Below are positions 18,972 to 27,062 of a DNA stretch of 64,000 nt, piece after piece (positions within the stretch are counted from its first letter, which is position 1; the number at the start of each line of letters is the position of its first letter). Source of the stretch: Loktanella sp. 3ANDIMAR09. GTDB taxonomy: Bacteria > Pseudomonadota > Alphaproteobacteria > Rhodobacterales > Rhodobacteraceae. The notes beneath the pieces are model-generated. The model searched no databases and had not been told where the DNA came from. It was given only the letters and a program-made list of their open reading frames with translations. The DNA lies in contig NZ_LJAK01000001.1 of the NCBI RefSeq assembly GCF_001420005.1, positions 487,428 to 551,427 on the forward strand, in the 5' to 3' direction. Position numbers and translations under genes: made by a program.

Positions 18972-19400
18972 ATGCTTCAGGAATTCAAAGATTTCATCGC
19001 CAAGGGCAATGTCATGGACTTGGCGGTCGGTATCATCATTGGTGCTGCGTTCACGGCAATCGTTTCGTCGCTGGTCGCGGACCTGATCAATCCGTTCATC
19101 GGCCTCGTGCTGGGCGGCGTTGATTTTACGTCCATGTATGTCGTGCTGTCCGGTGATGTCGCCGCAGGCACAGGCCTTGATGCGGCGCGCGAGACAGGTG
19201 CAGCCATTTTTGCCTACGGCGCATTCATTACGGCGTGCATCAATTTCCTGATCATTGCGTTTGTCGTGTTCATGCTGGTCAAGGCTGTGAACCGTCTCAA
19301 GGCGGTTTCGGAAAAGCCTGATGATGTCGCACCCGAGGTGGAAACCGGCCCGTCCGAACTGGATGTCCTGCTGGAAATCCGCGACAGCCTGCGCAAGTAA
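18972..19400 (+). CDS. mscL: large-conductance mechanosensitive channel
   Basis: MscL opens when membrane tension rises and releases solutes on osmotic downshock. The 142-residue protein has the family N-terminus ([26 protein letters not shown]), two membrane helices (about 14-36 and 75-97), a periplasmic loop and a charged C-terminal helix (EIRDSLRK). An intrinsic terminator follows 27 bases after the stop. The 158-base upstream gap has AT-rich stretches but no promoter I can name with confidence. The neighbouring small membrane protein and stress locus are on the other strand. Confidence 0.95.
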   Translation: MLQEFKDFIAKGNVMDLAVGIIIGAAFTAIVSSLVADLINPFIGLVLGGVDFTSMYVVLSGDVAAGTGLDAARETGAAIFAYGAFITACINFLIIAFVVFMLVKAVNRLKAVSEKPDDVAPEVETGPSELDVLLEIRDSLRK

Positions 19401-19426
19401 GCCAGCGCTCCTATCGCTAAAAAACG

Positions 19427-19454
19427 AAAAGCCTGCCATGCGGCAGGCTTTTTT
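19427..19454 (+). terminator. intrinsic terminator of mscL
   Basis: AAAAGCCTGCC, loop ATGC, GGCAGGCTTTT followed by TT. The A-run before and T-run after mean it can also work for the minus-strand 50-residue gene that ends at 19476. Confidence 0.92.
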
Positions 19455-19475
19455 CGTGGTGCAGATGTGCAGTAT

Positions 19476-19628
19476 CTATTTGCGACGGGCACCCTGAGGG
19501 CTGGCACTGTTTCGCGCGTGCAGACTGTCGTCGTCAGCCTCGTCCTTTGGAAGACGTGTCATCGCGTGAATCAGGATGGCTGCCAGCAACACAGCGGCCA
19601 TTCCTGCCAAGAAAACTTCGGTGCTCAT
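19476..19628 (-). CDS. 50-residue single-helix membrane protein next to the stress response locus
   Basis: The sequence runs MSTEVFLAGMAAVLLAAIL, IHAMTRLPKDEADDD, then a Ser/Ala/Arg-rich end (ARNSASPQGARRK). Residues about 4-23 form one membrane helix; the rest is polar and should face the cytoplasm. GAGGCAG four bases before the ATG is a good ribosome site. The reading frame is clean and bounded by the mscL terminator on one side and an EcfG-like promoter on the other. No family is recognised. It may regulate a membrane partner such as the neighbouring sensor kinase, but that is only suggested by position. Confidence 0.72.
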   Translation of the reverse strand: MSTEVFLAGMAAVLLAAILIHAMTRLPKDEADDDSLHARNSASPQGARRK

Positions 19629-19657
19629 TTATCTGCCTCATAAATCCGATACAGTCC

Positions 19658-19682
19658 AACCCGGCTGCAAATGGATTGTTCC
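19658..19682 (-). promoter_or_regulatory. EcfG-like promoter before the 50-residue membrane protein
   Basis: Read on the minus strand, GGAAC (19682-19678), 16 bases, then GGTT (19661-19658). This fits GGAAC-N16/17-CGTT with one mismatch at the first base of the -10, and fits the looser GGAAC-N18/19-TT form. It ends 29 bases before the ATG. Confidence 0.55.
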
Positions 19683-19751
19683 GACCAAACCAAGTTAAAG
19701 TTTTTGTGACAGTGCGCAGAGGCGATCGTGCAACACATCATCGCACGTCAG

Positions 19752-21506
19752 TCAGTAGTCCAGCGCGTCCGGAATGTTCGATGTGATTGCAAATGACAGT
19801 GTCCGGGTTCGGATGCCGTCACTTTCTGTCGTCTCGAAGTCGCTGCCAAGCTGCATCGCAAAGGCGCGCATCAATTGCGCGCCGGTCTTTACCTCGGTTG
19901 TCGTCCGATGGTCCGGCTTTACGGCGTATGGGCTCCGGCAAATGATGAGTGCGGTGCCGGGCGAGACGATCTTGAGACTGATATGCAGAAATCCGGGATT
20001 TTCGGCAGTTGGCACCGGCATGTCGCGAACGGCTTGGGCACCGGTTTCGCCGATGAACAATGACATGGGCACGGCCTGATCGGGGATCAGGCTAAAGGTG
20101 TCGCAGGTCAGCCGCGTATCCGCCTTTGGATGGGTGGCGGACAGCGCGTCGAACAGCGTGCTCGACACCTCTTGCATCAGTGGTTCGGCCTCTGCACGTC
20201 CGAGGTTATCGCTCTTGTACAAAAGACGGTGCACCGTCGCGAGACCTATGATCCGGGCGTGCAAACGCTTGAGCTTGTTGCGCGCGAAGTTATCCTCACT
20301 GGCGCGGATTTCCATGTTGATGATCGAAGAGATCATCTGAAGGTTGTTTTTGACCCTGTGGTGGATTTCCTTGAGCAGAACGTTCTTTTCACGCAAGGAA
20401 TCTTCCATGCGGGCCTCGTCGTCCATGAGGTCGTAGGCCATGTTGCCAAAGGTTTTTTCCAGTTCGAACAGTTCCGTCGGCAGGCGTTCCATCTGATTGG
20501 TGTTCGGCAATGACCTGTTCACGGCAAATAGCCGCATGCGTTTTTGCAGGTCCCGGATGGGGGCCACGACAAGGCGATGGACGGCAAAATAGGCGACCAG
20601 AAGACTGGCGAACCACATCAGAACCGGCAGGGAAAACGTTGGTAGCACCGTTCCGGGCGGTTGCAGTCCCGCATCGGCGGGGTCCCAGCTGCCGACGGCG
20701 TAGGCAACACCCGGTATCAGGGCGGCGGTCGTCAGAACCTGATGATGACCGTCAGGTCTCTGGTTGCGCACGACCCGCCGTTGCGGGTCAAAGATCGATC
20801 CGTTTTTTTGGGGTTCGACAAGCGATCTGACAACGGCCGGGTCCAGCGGTTCGCCCTGGGTGGAAATGACATCGCCGGTCTGGTTGTAGATCACCATCGA
20901 CAACGGCTGATCATCGATCGTCATGTCCTGCTGCTGGGTCAGAACATCCGTCGGAATGGCGATCGCGACCTGCCCCACAACGGTGTCATTATTCAGGATC
21001 GGTTGCAGCAAGACCGCGAAACTGCGCCCATTGCCGGTGATATCACCAAGCGGCACGATGGATTGAACCGCCGACGAAGAACGTGACCGAATTTCCTCGT
21101 CGATCAGCTCTTCGCTGATCGGGGTGCGCAAGGACGAGCACAGGATCGGCGCACCAACCGGCACGAAGCCGATAAAACTGTAGATCGGACTGTTTTCGAC
21201 CAGGCGACTGACGGCGGCAGAGCATCGTTCTGGATCGCCAACCAGCTCTGGGTACATTTCCGCGATGGCAGATGCAGAGCCGATCCCGCTTTGGATTGCG
21301 CGGCGTTCACCCGACGATCCAAGTTCGGTCCGCGCGATCAGGCTCAGCTCTGTGCGTTCGCGCAGGGTTTCGTCCAGATCCTTTGTCTGCCAGATGGCCA
21401 ACATGCCGATCGGCAAAAGGGCAAGCGAAAGAAAGGCGACGACGCGAAACGGAAGCCCGCGGAGGAACCGAAACGATTCCTCGCTATCCGCCCGCCCCTG
21501 CGGCAT
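19752..21506 (-). CDS. membrane sensor kinase of the HWE/HisKA_2 group with degraded ATPase domain
   Basis: The 584-residue product has a membrane helix near 20-40, a periplasmic sensor domain of about 250 residues, a second helix near 289-312, a HAMP-like linker and a dimerisation/phosphoacceptor helix with KEIHHRVKNNLQMISS (His near 382), the form typical of PhyR-pathway kinases. The ATPase part looks inactive: the N-box position reads ETGAQAVRD (near 485-493) with Gln for the essential Asn, and where DxGxG should lie there is CRSPYAVKPDH (near 522-532). It starts by a one-base overlap with the ecfG stop. It may work as a phosphatase or sensor scaffold for PhyR rather than a kinase. Confidence 0.88.
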   Translation of the reverse strand: MPQGRADSEESFRFLRGLPFRVVAFLSLALLPIGMLAIWQTKDLDETLRERTELSLIARTELGSSGERRAIQSGIGSASAIAEMYPELVGDPERCSAAVSRLVENSPIYSFIGFVPVGAPILCSSLRTPISEELIDEEIRSRSSSAVQSIVPLGDITGNGRSFAVLLQPILNNDTVVGQVAIAIPTDVLTQQQDMTIDDQPLSMVIYNQTGDVISTQGEPLDPAVVRSLVEPQKNGSIFDPQRRVVRNQRPDGHHQVLTTAALIPGVAYAVGSWDPADAGLQPPGTVLPTFSLPVLMWFASLLVAYFAVHRLVVAPIRDLQKRMRLFAVNRSLPNTNQMERLPTELFELEKTFGNMAYDLMDDEARMEDSLREKNVLLKEIHHRVKNNLQMISSIINMEIRASEDNFARNKLKRLHARIIGLATVHRLLYKSDNLGRAEAEPLMQEVSSTLFDALSATHPKADTRLTCDTFSLIPDQAVPMSLFIGETGAQAVRDMPVPTAENPGFLHISLKIVSPGTALIICRSPYAVKPDHRTTTEVKTGAQLMRAFAMQLGSDFETTESDGIRTRTLSFAITSNIPDALDY

Positions 21507-22060
21507 CAGAATGCAGAACTGCCATTGCTGCTGACGACCGCGACAGTCGCCTTGTCGGTCAGTTCCACGGGGCCATCTTCGTCCAGATACATCAGTTCCG
21601 CCAGGCGCTTGCGCCCCCGGTTGGCCCGGCTCTTGATCGTTCCGACAGCCACACCGCACATTTCCGCAGCCTCTTCGTAGGAAAAGCCTGACGCACCGAC
21701 CAAAATCAGGGTCTCGCGTTGTTCGTCAGGCAGCTTGGCAAAGGCCGTCTGGAAATCCGCCATCTGCAAGTGACCATCATGGGCCGGTTTTTCGGCCATG
21801 TTTTCGGTGAAAATCCCGTCGACATCCGCAACTTCACGCTTTGCCTTGCGCCGGCTGGAATAGAACGTGTTGCGCAAGATCGTGAACAACCAGGCGCGCA
21901 TGTTGGTGCCTGCTTCGTATTTGTCGATATTCGTCCATGCCTTGACCACGGTATCCTGCACCATGTCGTCAGCCGTCGCACCATTCCGCGTGAGCGAAAT
22001 TGCAAAGGCCCTCAATGCAGGAAGATGTACCACCAGTTCATCGCGAGGATCGGCGTTCAC
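21506..22060 (-). CDS. ecfG: ECF sigma factor of the general stress response
   Basis: EcfG (RpoE2/SigT type) directs RNA polymerase to stress promoters of the form GGAAC-N16/17-CGTT. The 184-residue protein has sigma region 2 (about 8-75; DDMVQDTVVKAW and MRAWLFTILRNTFYS) and region 4 (about 100-158; LPDEQRETLILVGASGFSYEEAAEMCGVAVGTIKSR). It starts with GTG overlapping the nepR stop (GTGA), so it is coupled to its anti-sigma factor. A matching promoter precedes nepR, implying autoregulation. Confidence 0.93.
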   Translation of the reverse strand: MNADPRDELVVHLPALRAFAISLTRNGATADDMVQDTVVKAWTNIDKYEAGTNMRAWLFTILRNTFYSSRRKAKREVADVDGIFTENMAEKPAHDGHLQMADFQTAFAKLPDEQRETLILVGASGFSYEEAAEMCGVAVGTIKSRANRGRKRLAELMYLDEDGPVELTDKATVAVVSSNGSSAF

Positions 22061-22215
22061 GATGCATCACCGGATTTGCTGTCTTGCGCCTTGAGCTGTT
22101 CGAGAAGCTGTTTGAAACGGTCAGGCAATTCAGCTTCTTCCTGAGCCTGAAAAACGCGCTTGAGATTCTCATCGATCTGCTGTCGCGCTTTTTCGCTGCT
22201 TGGGTCGTTGGACAT
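22057..22215 (-). CDS. nepR: anti-sigma factor NepR
   Basis: NepR binds EcfG in unstressed cells and is pulled off by phosphorylated PhyR. The 52-residue product begins MSNDPSSEKARQQIDENLKR and carries the family core ELPDRFKQLLEQLKAQ (two helices around the LPDRF motif, residues about 30-45). Its stop overlaps the ecfG start by four bases, giving roughly matched amounts of the two proteins. Identification rests on the LPDRF core plus position between ecfG and phyR. Confidence 0.92.
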   Translation of the reverse strand: MSNDPSSEKARQQIDENLKRVFQAQEEAELPDRFKQLLEQLKAQDSKSGDAS

Positions 22216-22256
22216 TGGTTAGACCGTCTTTATGTTTGGTTTCTGCAATTGCTTGC

Positions 22257-22289
22257 GGAACCCAAACGCGCCACAGCGCGTTAGGTTCC
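22257..22289. promoter_or_regulatory. overlapping divergent EcfG promoters for phyR and nepR-ecfG
   Basis: Plus strand: GGAAC (22257-22261), 17 bases, CGTT (22279-22282), ending 36 bases before phyR. Minus strand: GGAAC (22289-22285), 16 bases, CGTT (22268-22265), ending 49 bases before nepR. Both match GGAAC-N16/17-CGTT exactly, and together they form an imperfect palindrome. The two promoters share the same DNA face-to-face, so EcfG probably drives both arms of its own circuit from one site. Confidence 0.88.
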
Positions 22290-22318
22290 CACGAACAGGG
22301 ACAAGATTGGAATAATAT

Positions 22319-23137
22319 ATGGCGAGCGCGTCTGCCAACCAGGATATCACAACGGCAATTGGGACGTACCTCCCGTATCTGCGGCGCTACGCGCGGGCAC
22401 TGACCGGATCGCAATCGAGTGGTGACGCCTATGCGGCTGCCACGCTCGAGGCCATTCTGGAAGATCGCAGCATTTTCGACATGCAGATTTCTGCCAAATC
22501 GGCGTTGTTCAAGACGCTGCACATGATGTGGTCCAGCACGGACCTGTCCGGCCCGGGCGAAAGCCCTGTCGGCATCGAAGGTGCAGCCCTGCGGCATCTG
22601 GCAAAGCTGACGACCAACACGCGCGAGGCGCTGTTGCTCAATACCATCGAAGAATTTTCCTTTGCCGAAATCGCCGACATCATGTCGATCGACGAGGCCG
22701 AGGCGGAACATCTGGTCAGCGTCGCGCATCGCGAAATGGCTGACAGCATCGCAGGCCGCATCCTGATCATCGAGGACGAGGCAATCATTGCCATGGATCT
22801 CGAGGCGTTGGTGTCCGACATGGGCCACAAGGTCACGGGCATCGCCCGCACCCATGAGGGCGCTGTCAAACTGGGCACGTCGGAAAAACCGGACCTGATC
22901 CTTGCGGATATTCAGCTGGCAGACAATTCCTCTGGCATCGACGCTGTGAACGAGCTGTTGCAGACGTTTGGTGACATGCCTGTGATTTTCATCACGGCCT
23001 TCCCGGAACGACTGCTGACGGGCGACAAGCCAGAGCCTGCCTTCCTGATCGCCAAGCCCTACACCGAAGAACAGGTCCGTTCAGCGGTCGCACAGGCGAT
23101 GTTCTTTTCGTCGACCGAGACGCTGAACGCAGGCTGA
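22319..23137 (+). CDS. phyR: general stress response regulator PhyR
   Basis: PhyR combines a sigma-factor-like domain (about 1-130) with a C-terminal receiver domain (about 147-262). When phosphorylated at Asp197 (LILADIQL) the two parts separate and the sigma-like part captures NepR, freeing EcfG. The 272 residues match the family's usual length, and the receiver also has the conserved Thr/Lys switch (FITAF, IAKPY). It is divergent from nepR-ecfG, sharing a control region. Confidence 0.94.
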   Translation: MASASANQDITTAIGTYLPYLRRYARALTGSQSSGDAYAAATLEAILEDRSIFDMQISAKSALFKTLHMMWSSTDLSGPGESPVGIEGAALRHLAKLTTNTREALLLNTIEEFSFAEIADIMSIDEAEAEHLVSVAHREMADSIAGRILIIEDEAIIAMDLEALVSDMGHKVTGIARTHEGAVKLGTSEKPDLILADIQLADNSSGIDAVNELLQTFGDMPVIFITAFPERLLTGDKPEPAFLIAKPYTEEQVRSAVAQAMFFSSTETLNAG

Positions 23138-23605
23138 TCAGATCGGCAGGGCTGTCGTTGATCTGACGGTCCGCAACGCGAAACTCGACTGCATCTGCGC
23201 GACGCCGGGAAGGCGCGCCAGATGCCGTCTGTGGATACGGGCGAAATCCTCGGTGTCGCGCGCAACCACTTTCAGCAGATAATCCGCTGATCCTGCCATC
23301 AAATGGCATTCCAGCACATCCGGAATCAGACGCACGGCCCGTTCGAATGCGTCCAGCAGTTCGTCGGCCTGTCCGGACAGTGTGATTTCGACAAAGACCG
23401 TGGTCGACAGGCCGATGTTGCGCGCATTCACGATTGCGACGTATCCGCCGATCACCCCCAGTTTTTCCAGACGCTGCACCCTGCGATGGCAGGCCGAGGC
23501 GGACAGGTGCACCTTGTCCGCCAGTTCCGCGTTCGTCATGCGGCCGTCGCGCTGCAATGCCGCCATCAGCCGGAGATCTGTCGCGTCTAAATCCGTCATG
23601 CGCAA
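23138..23605 (-). CDS. Lrp/AsnC-family transcriptional regulator of alanine dehydrogenase
   Basis: The 155-residue product has an N-terminal winged helix (LMAALQRDGRMTNAELADKVHLSASACHRRVQRLE, about 12-46) and a C-terminal RAM ligand-binding domain that makes the octamer. It is divergent from ald, the usual arrangement for an Lrp-type activator that senses alanine. An ATGCG-N6-CGCAT repeat lies in the gap. The ligand is inferred from context. Confidence 0.9.
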   Translation of the reverse strand: MRMTDLDATDLRLMAALQRDGRMTNAELADKVHLSASACHRRVQRLEKLGVIGGYVAIVNARNIGLSTTVFVEITLSGQADELLDAFERAVRLIPDVLECHLMAGSADYLLKVVARDTEDFARIHRRHLARLPGVAQMQSSFALRTVRSTTALPI

Positions 23606-23620
23606 AAATGTCCCGAAATA

Positions 23621-23636
23621 ATGCGACTAGACGCAT
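23621..23636. promoter_or_regulatory. inverted repeat between the Lrp regulator and ald
   Basis: ATGCG-ACTAGA-CGCAT lies 16 bases upstream of the Lrp-type gene and about 98 before ald. It is a candidate binding site for the regulator, which commonly controls both itself and the neighbour. Only one copy is clear, whereas Lrp proteins usually use several. Confidence 0.4.
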
Positions 23637-23733
23637 GATTTTTCAAATGTGATCGCTATCAGCGGTAATGAATTCGACAAATTTTCGCAAGGGCGGCGCG
23701 ACAGTGGTGCAAACGCAAACAGTGGAGTCCCCC

Positions 23734-24852
23734 ATGCACATCGGCTGCCCCAAAGAAATAAAACCCCAAGAGTTTCGCGTCGGCCTGACGCCGAATGCCG
23801 CGCACGAGGCGGTGTTGCACGGTCACACGGTCACCGTCGAAACAGAGGCAGGTGTCGGGGCGGGTTTCAGCGACGCTGACTACATCGCGGCAGGTGTCCG
23901 GATCGCCGCAAACGCAGCCGATGTCTTTGCCGAAGCGAATATGATCGTAAAGGTAAAGGAACCCCAGCCGATCGAACGCCAGATGTTGCGCGAGGGGCAG
24001 ATCCTGTTCACCTACCTGCATCTTGCGCCTGATGCGGCACAGACGCAGGACCTGATCGCCTCTGGTGCGACCTGCATCGCCTATGAAACCGTCACGGATC
24101 GCAACGGCGGCTTGCCGCTGCTGGCCCCCATGTCCGAAGTCGCCGGTCGGTTGGCCCCGCAGGTCGGTGCCTGGACCCTGCAAAAGGCGAATGGCGGTCG
24201 GGGTGTTCTGATGGGTGGCGTGCCGGGTGTCGGACCCGCGCGCGTTGCCGTCATCGGTGGCGGGGTCGTCGGGACGCAGGCCGCGCGGATCGCCGCTGGC
24301 ATGGGCGCGGATGTGACGGTGCTGGACCGGTCGTTGCCGCGTCTGCGCTATCTCGATGACACCTTTGGCGGGGTGTTCAAGACCGGCTTTGCCAGCGCAG
24401 GCAACACGATCGAACTGGCGATGCAGGCGGATATGATTATCGGTGCCGTCCTCATTCCCGGTGCGGCCGCGCCCAAGCTCATCAGTCGCGCGCAGCTTTC
24501 TGATCTCAAGCCGGGTGCGGCTCTGGTCGACGTGGCGATCGATCAGGGCGGTTGCTTTGAAACATCGCGGGCAACGACACATCAGGATCCGATCTATGAT
24601 GTGGATGGGATCATGCACTATTGCGTGGCCAACATGCCGGGTGCGGTTGCCCGCACCAGCACCATCGCCTTGGGAAATGCCACGATGCCATTCATGCTGG
24701 CGCTGGCAGACAAGGGGTGGCGGCAGGCTTGCAGTGACGATCCGCATCTGCTGGCGGGCCTGAACGTGCACGCAGGTCAGGTCACCTATGCCGCCGTAGG
24801 CGCTGCACTGGGGATCGACACCATCGACCCGCAGGATGCGCTTAGACAGTAA
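23734..24852 (+). CDS. ald: alanine dehydrogenase
   Basis: Ald reversibly deaminates L-alanine to pyruvate and ammonia with NAD+. The 372 residues equal the family length. The catalytic residues are in place: Arg15, Lys75 (VKVKEPQ) and His96 (TYLHLAPD); the Rossmann motif is VIGGGVVGTQAA. The chosen ATG follows GGAG and gives MHIGCPKEIK, the usual start; the open frame begins 22 codons earlier. The last 11 bases overlap the convergent DUF2254 gene. Confidence 0.94.
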   Translation: MHIGCPKEIKPQEFRVGLTPNAAHEAVLHGHTVTVETEAGVGAGFSDADYIAAGVRIAANAADVFAEANMIVKVKEPQPIERQMLREGQILFTYLHLAPDAAQTQDLIASGATCIAYETVTDRNGGLPLLAPMSEVAGRLAPQVGAWTLQKANGGRGVLMGGVPGVGPARVAVIGGGVVGTQAARIAAGMGADVTVLDRSLPRLRYLDDTFGGVFKTGFASAGNTIELAMQADMIIGAVLIPGAAAPKLISRAQLSDLKPGAALVDVAIDQGGCFETSRATTHQDPIYDVDGIMHYCVANMPGAVARTSTIALGNATMPFMLALADKGWRQACSDDPHLLAGLNVHAGQVTYAAVGAALGIDTIDPQDALRQ

Positions 24853-26089
24853 TATCTTCTTCCGGCTGGTCGAGCGTTTCGACCAGCCGCTCCAGCCGAT
24901 GTCGCTGGGCGTGGTCGGATGGCATCCGTTGGATCAGTGACTGGGCAAGGTCGCGGTGCCGCAAACGCGCCATGCGGTCCGTGACCGTATAGGGGGCCGC
25001 GCGTTCGAACGGCCCCAGAAGGTCGCCGAAATCGGTGTGATGGATCGCGACCCGCTGTGGCGTGATCGGGTGAAGTCCGCCTTTGTACAGCAGCCCGTCC
25101 ATCAGTCCTGCATGCAGCCAGTTCAGGCAGTTCATCGCCGTGAACGGATCGTTGAACCCCGGCGACAGCGCGCGCGCAATCATCTCGCACAGCTGATCGC
25201 CGATAAATGGCGTCGCCTGATCCTCGGTGCGGGCATTTCCCGTCGCAAAGGCGTCGCGCAGCCCCTTGATTTGCGAATCCGTCAGCGCCTTGGACGATTT
25301 GACCGACGCTACCGATACATGGGGGCTGATAAAGCTACCGGGGGTGTGCATCACGTCGATCAGCCAGTCATGCCGTCGCGCCTGTTCGTTCAGCGCAGCC
25401 ACATCCATCTGTTGGATGTAACCGGCTGTTTTCAGGTGCAGATCGGTCGTGATCTGGTCGGTGCGCGGTGAAATCTGTTCGATCTCGATGGTCGGGCGGG
25501 TCTCGATCAGCTGGCGAATGTCACGGCCGAAACGATGCCCCAGGTCGGACGCGATGTTCGATACGTTGATCGTCTCGGGGACATGGTGGACGTAGTATAT
25601 CATTGTAAAGATGGCGATCACCATCAGCACCATTGCAACGACCATTGCATATTGCGCAACGAACGGTGCCTGACCGTCTATCGGCCCTTTCATCGCGCGC
25701 AGGATGAACATGTTGTAGGTAAAGACGCCCAACAGCAGGCCGAAGCTGATCTGCGTCCCGCGATCGCGCATGAAATTTCCGATCAACCGCGGTCCAAAGG
25801 TATCGGCAGCAAAGCTGACGGCGACCAGCGTCATTGAAAACATGACCCCGGCCACACCGATGACCGCGGTCGCCATGGTGGCAAGGGTCTGGCGGGCCCC
25901 GTCGCCTTGCGTGTCAATCCACGCATCGGGTAGCCCGAATGGCAGGTCTTGTGCGTTGCGGTCGATCCATTCCATGCCGAATGCGAGGATCAATGACGCG
26001 ATGACGAAGCCCGATGGCACAGCCCAGTAGCTGGCGCGCACGTCATCCAGCAGCTTGCGCACCAAGGCGCGTCCCGGCACGGCGGACAT
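24842..26089 (-). CDS. DUF2254 membrane protein
   Basis: The 415-residue inner-membrane protein has four hydrophobic segments in its first half (about 20-40, 70-95, 113-135 and 148-168) and a soluble C-terminal half of about 245 residues. It belongs to DUF2254, whose function is unknown. Its ATG follows the mscS TAG with no gap, so it is translated from the mscS mRNA and is likely part of the same stress-response unit. A perfect inverted repeat in its last codons (24863-24889) may serve as a convergent transcription barrier with ald. Confidence 0.85.
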   Translation of the reverse strand: MSAVPGRALVRKLLDDVRASYWAVPSGFVIASLILAFGMEWIDRNAQDLPFGLPDAWIDTQGDGARQTLATMATAVIGVAGVMFSMTLVAVSFAADTFGPRLIGNFMRDRGTQISFGLLLGVFTYNMFILRAMKGPIDGQAPFVAQYAMVVAMVLMVIAIFTMIYYVHHVPETINVSNIASDLGHRFGRDIRQLIETRPTIEIEQISPRTDQITTDLHLKTAGYIQQMDVAALNEQARRHDWLIDVMHTPGSFISPHVSVASVKSSKALTDSQIKGLRDAFATGNARTEDQATPFIGDQLCEMIARALSPGFNDPFTAMNCLNWLHAGLMDGLLYKGGLHPITPQRVAIHHTDFGDLLGPFERAAPYTVTDRMARLRHRDLAQSLIQRMPSDHAQRHRLERLVETLDQPEEDITV

Positions 26090-26986
26090 CTAGCCCTGCG
26101 CCTTATTGGGTTGTGCTGTCGCAATCTGTTCGATCTGGAGGGGCTCGTTGAACGTCAGCGTCTGGTAGGTGAACGGAATCTCGATGCCGGCATCGTCCAG
26201 CGCGCGTTTGACTGCGCCGACGACCTGATCACGGCTGGTGCGAATGTCGATGGGCCGCGATCCGGTCCACCAGGTCACTTCGAAATCAATGGACGACGCC
26301 CCAAAGGCCTGCGCGAAAATCTGGACATCTTTGACGTCGTCACGCACCGATTCCACGTTCTTGACCGCCTGTGTAATGACGCTGCGCGCCTCGTCCACGT
26401 CAGCATCATAGGCCACGCCGCACATCACCGTCGTGCGGCGCAGATCCCGATTGGTGCGCACGGTCACGGGGTTTGAAAACAGCGTATGGTTCGGCATCAC
26501 GATCAACTGGCCATCGGTCATGCGCACGCGGCTGTCCCGGATCGTGATGTCCTCGATCCGGCCTTCATGCCCGTCGACCTCGATGTAGTCGCCAATGCTG
26601 AAAGGTTCGCGCAGCAGGATCAGGATACCGGCGAGAAAGTTCTCGAATGTATCCTTGAACGCGAAACCGATCGCCACGGACCCAAGGCCCAGTGTCGTCA
26701 ATGCCTTGCCGGGGGTGATGGACGGAAAAACAACGGCAAGCGCAATCAGGATGCCGATCAGCCAGATGGCAGTCGACGCGACGAGGGCGAACACGTCCTT
26801 GAGGTTCTGACGCAAATGCAGTCTGCGGCCGACCTTGCCGATCAGCAGCCGGACGATGGCGACAGCGCACCACGTCAGCAAGATCAGCACCAGCGCAAGT
26901 CCGATCCGGGGCGATGCCGCGATCAGCCCGTTGATGTAATTGCCCAAGGTTGCAAAGAGCGTTTCAGTCACGTCGATGTTATTCAT
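26090..26986 (-). CDS. small-conductance mechanosensitive channel, MscS family
   Basis: The 298-residue protein has three membrane helices. The third, pore-lining one carries GLGSVAIGFAFKDTFENFLAG, the MscS signature, followed by the beta domain (PFSIGDYIEVDGHEGRIEDI) and the C-terminal alpha/beta domain. It relieves osmotic pressure. The ATG at 26986 gives a normal MscS N-terminus; the frame stays open to 27070. An EcfG-type promoter ends only seven bases before this ATG, so the mRNA may be leaderless. It is coupled to DUF2254 downstream. Confidence 0.9.
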   Translation of the reverse strand: MNNIDVTETLFATLGNYINGLIAASPRIGLALVLILLTWCAVAIVRLLIGKVGRRLHLRQNLKDVFALVASTAIWLIGILIALAVVFPSITPGKALTTLGLGSVAIGFAFKDTFENFLAGILILLREPFSIGDYIEVDGHEGRIEDITIRDSRVRMTDGQLIVMPNHTLFSNPVTVRTNRDLRRTTVMCGVAYDADVDEARSVITQAVKNVESVRDDVKDVQIFAQAFGASSIDFEVTWWTGSRPIDIRTSRDQVVGAVKRALDDAGIEIPFTYQTLTFNEPLQIEQIATAQPNKAQG

Positions 26987-26993
26987 GACAGCC

Positions 26994-27019
26994 AACGCGC
27001 CCTGACCCTGCTCGGTTCC
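26994..27019 (-). promoter_or_regulatory. EcfG promoter of mscS-DUF2254
   Basis: On the minus strand, GGAAC (27019-27015), 17 bases, CGTT (26997-26994): an exact match to the general stress consensus. The -10 ends seven bases from the mscS ATG, so transcription should begin at or very near the start codon. Confidence 0.75.
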
Positions 27020-27062
27020 GATGGTGCAAAACCAGCCTGCAGAAAAAACCTGACATTTTTTG

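Noticed and set aside
18957..18985. GGAAC just before mscL as an EcfG promoter
   Set aside because: No CGTT or similar -10 follows at 16-17 bases, and the -10 position would fall within the coding region.
24863..24889. perfect 11-bp inverted repeat as terminator of ald
   Set aside because: It has no T-run on either strand and lies in DUF2254 coding sequence (RLVETLDQPEE), so it may be coding coincidence; noted in that entry only.
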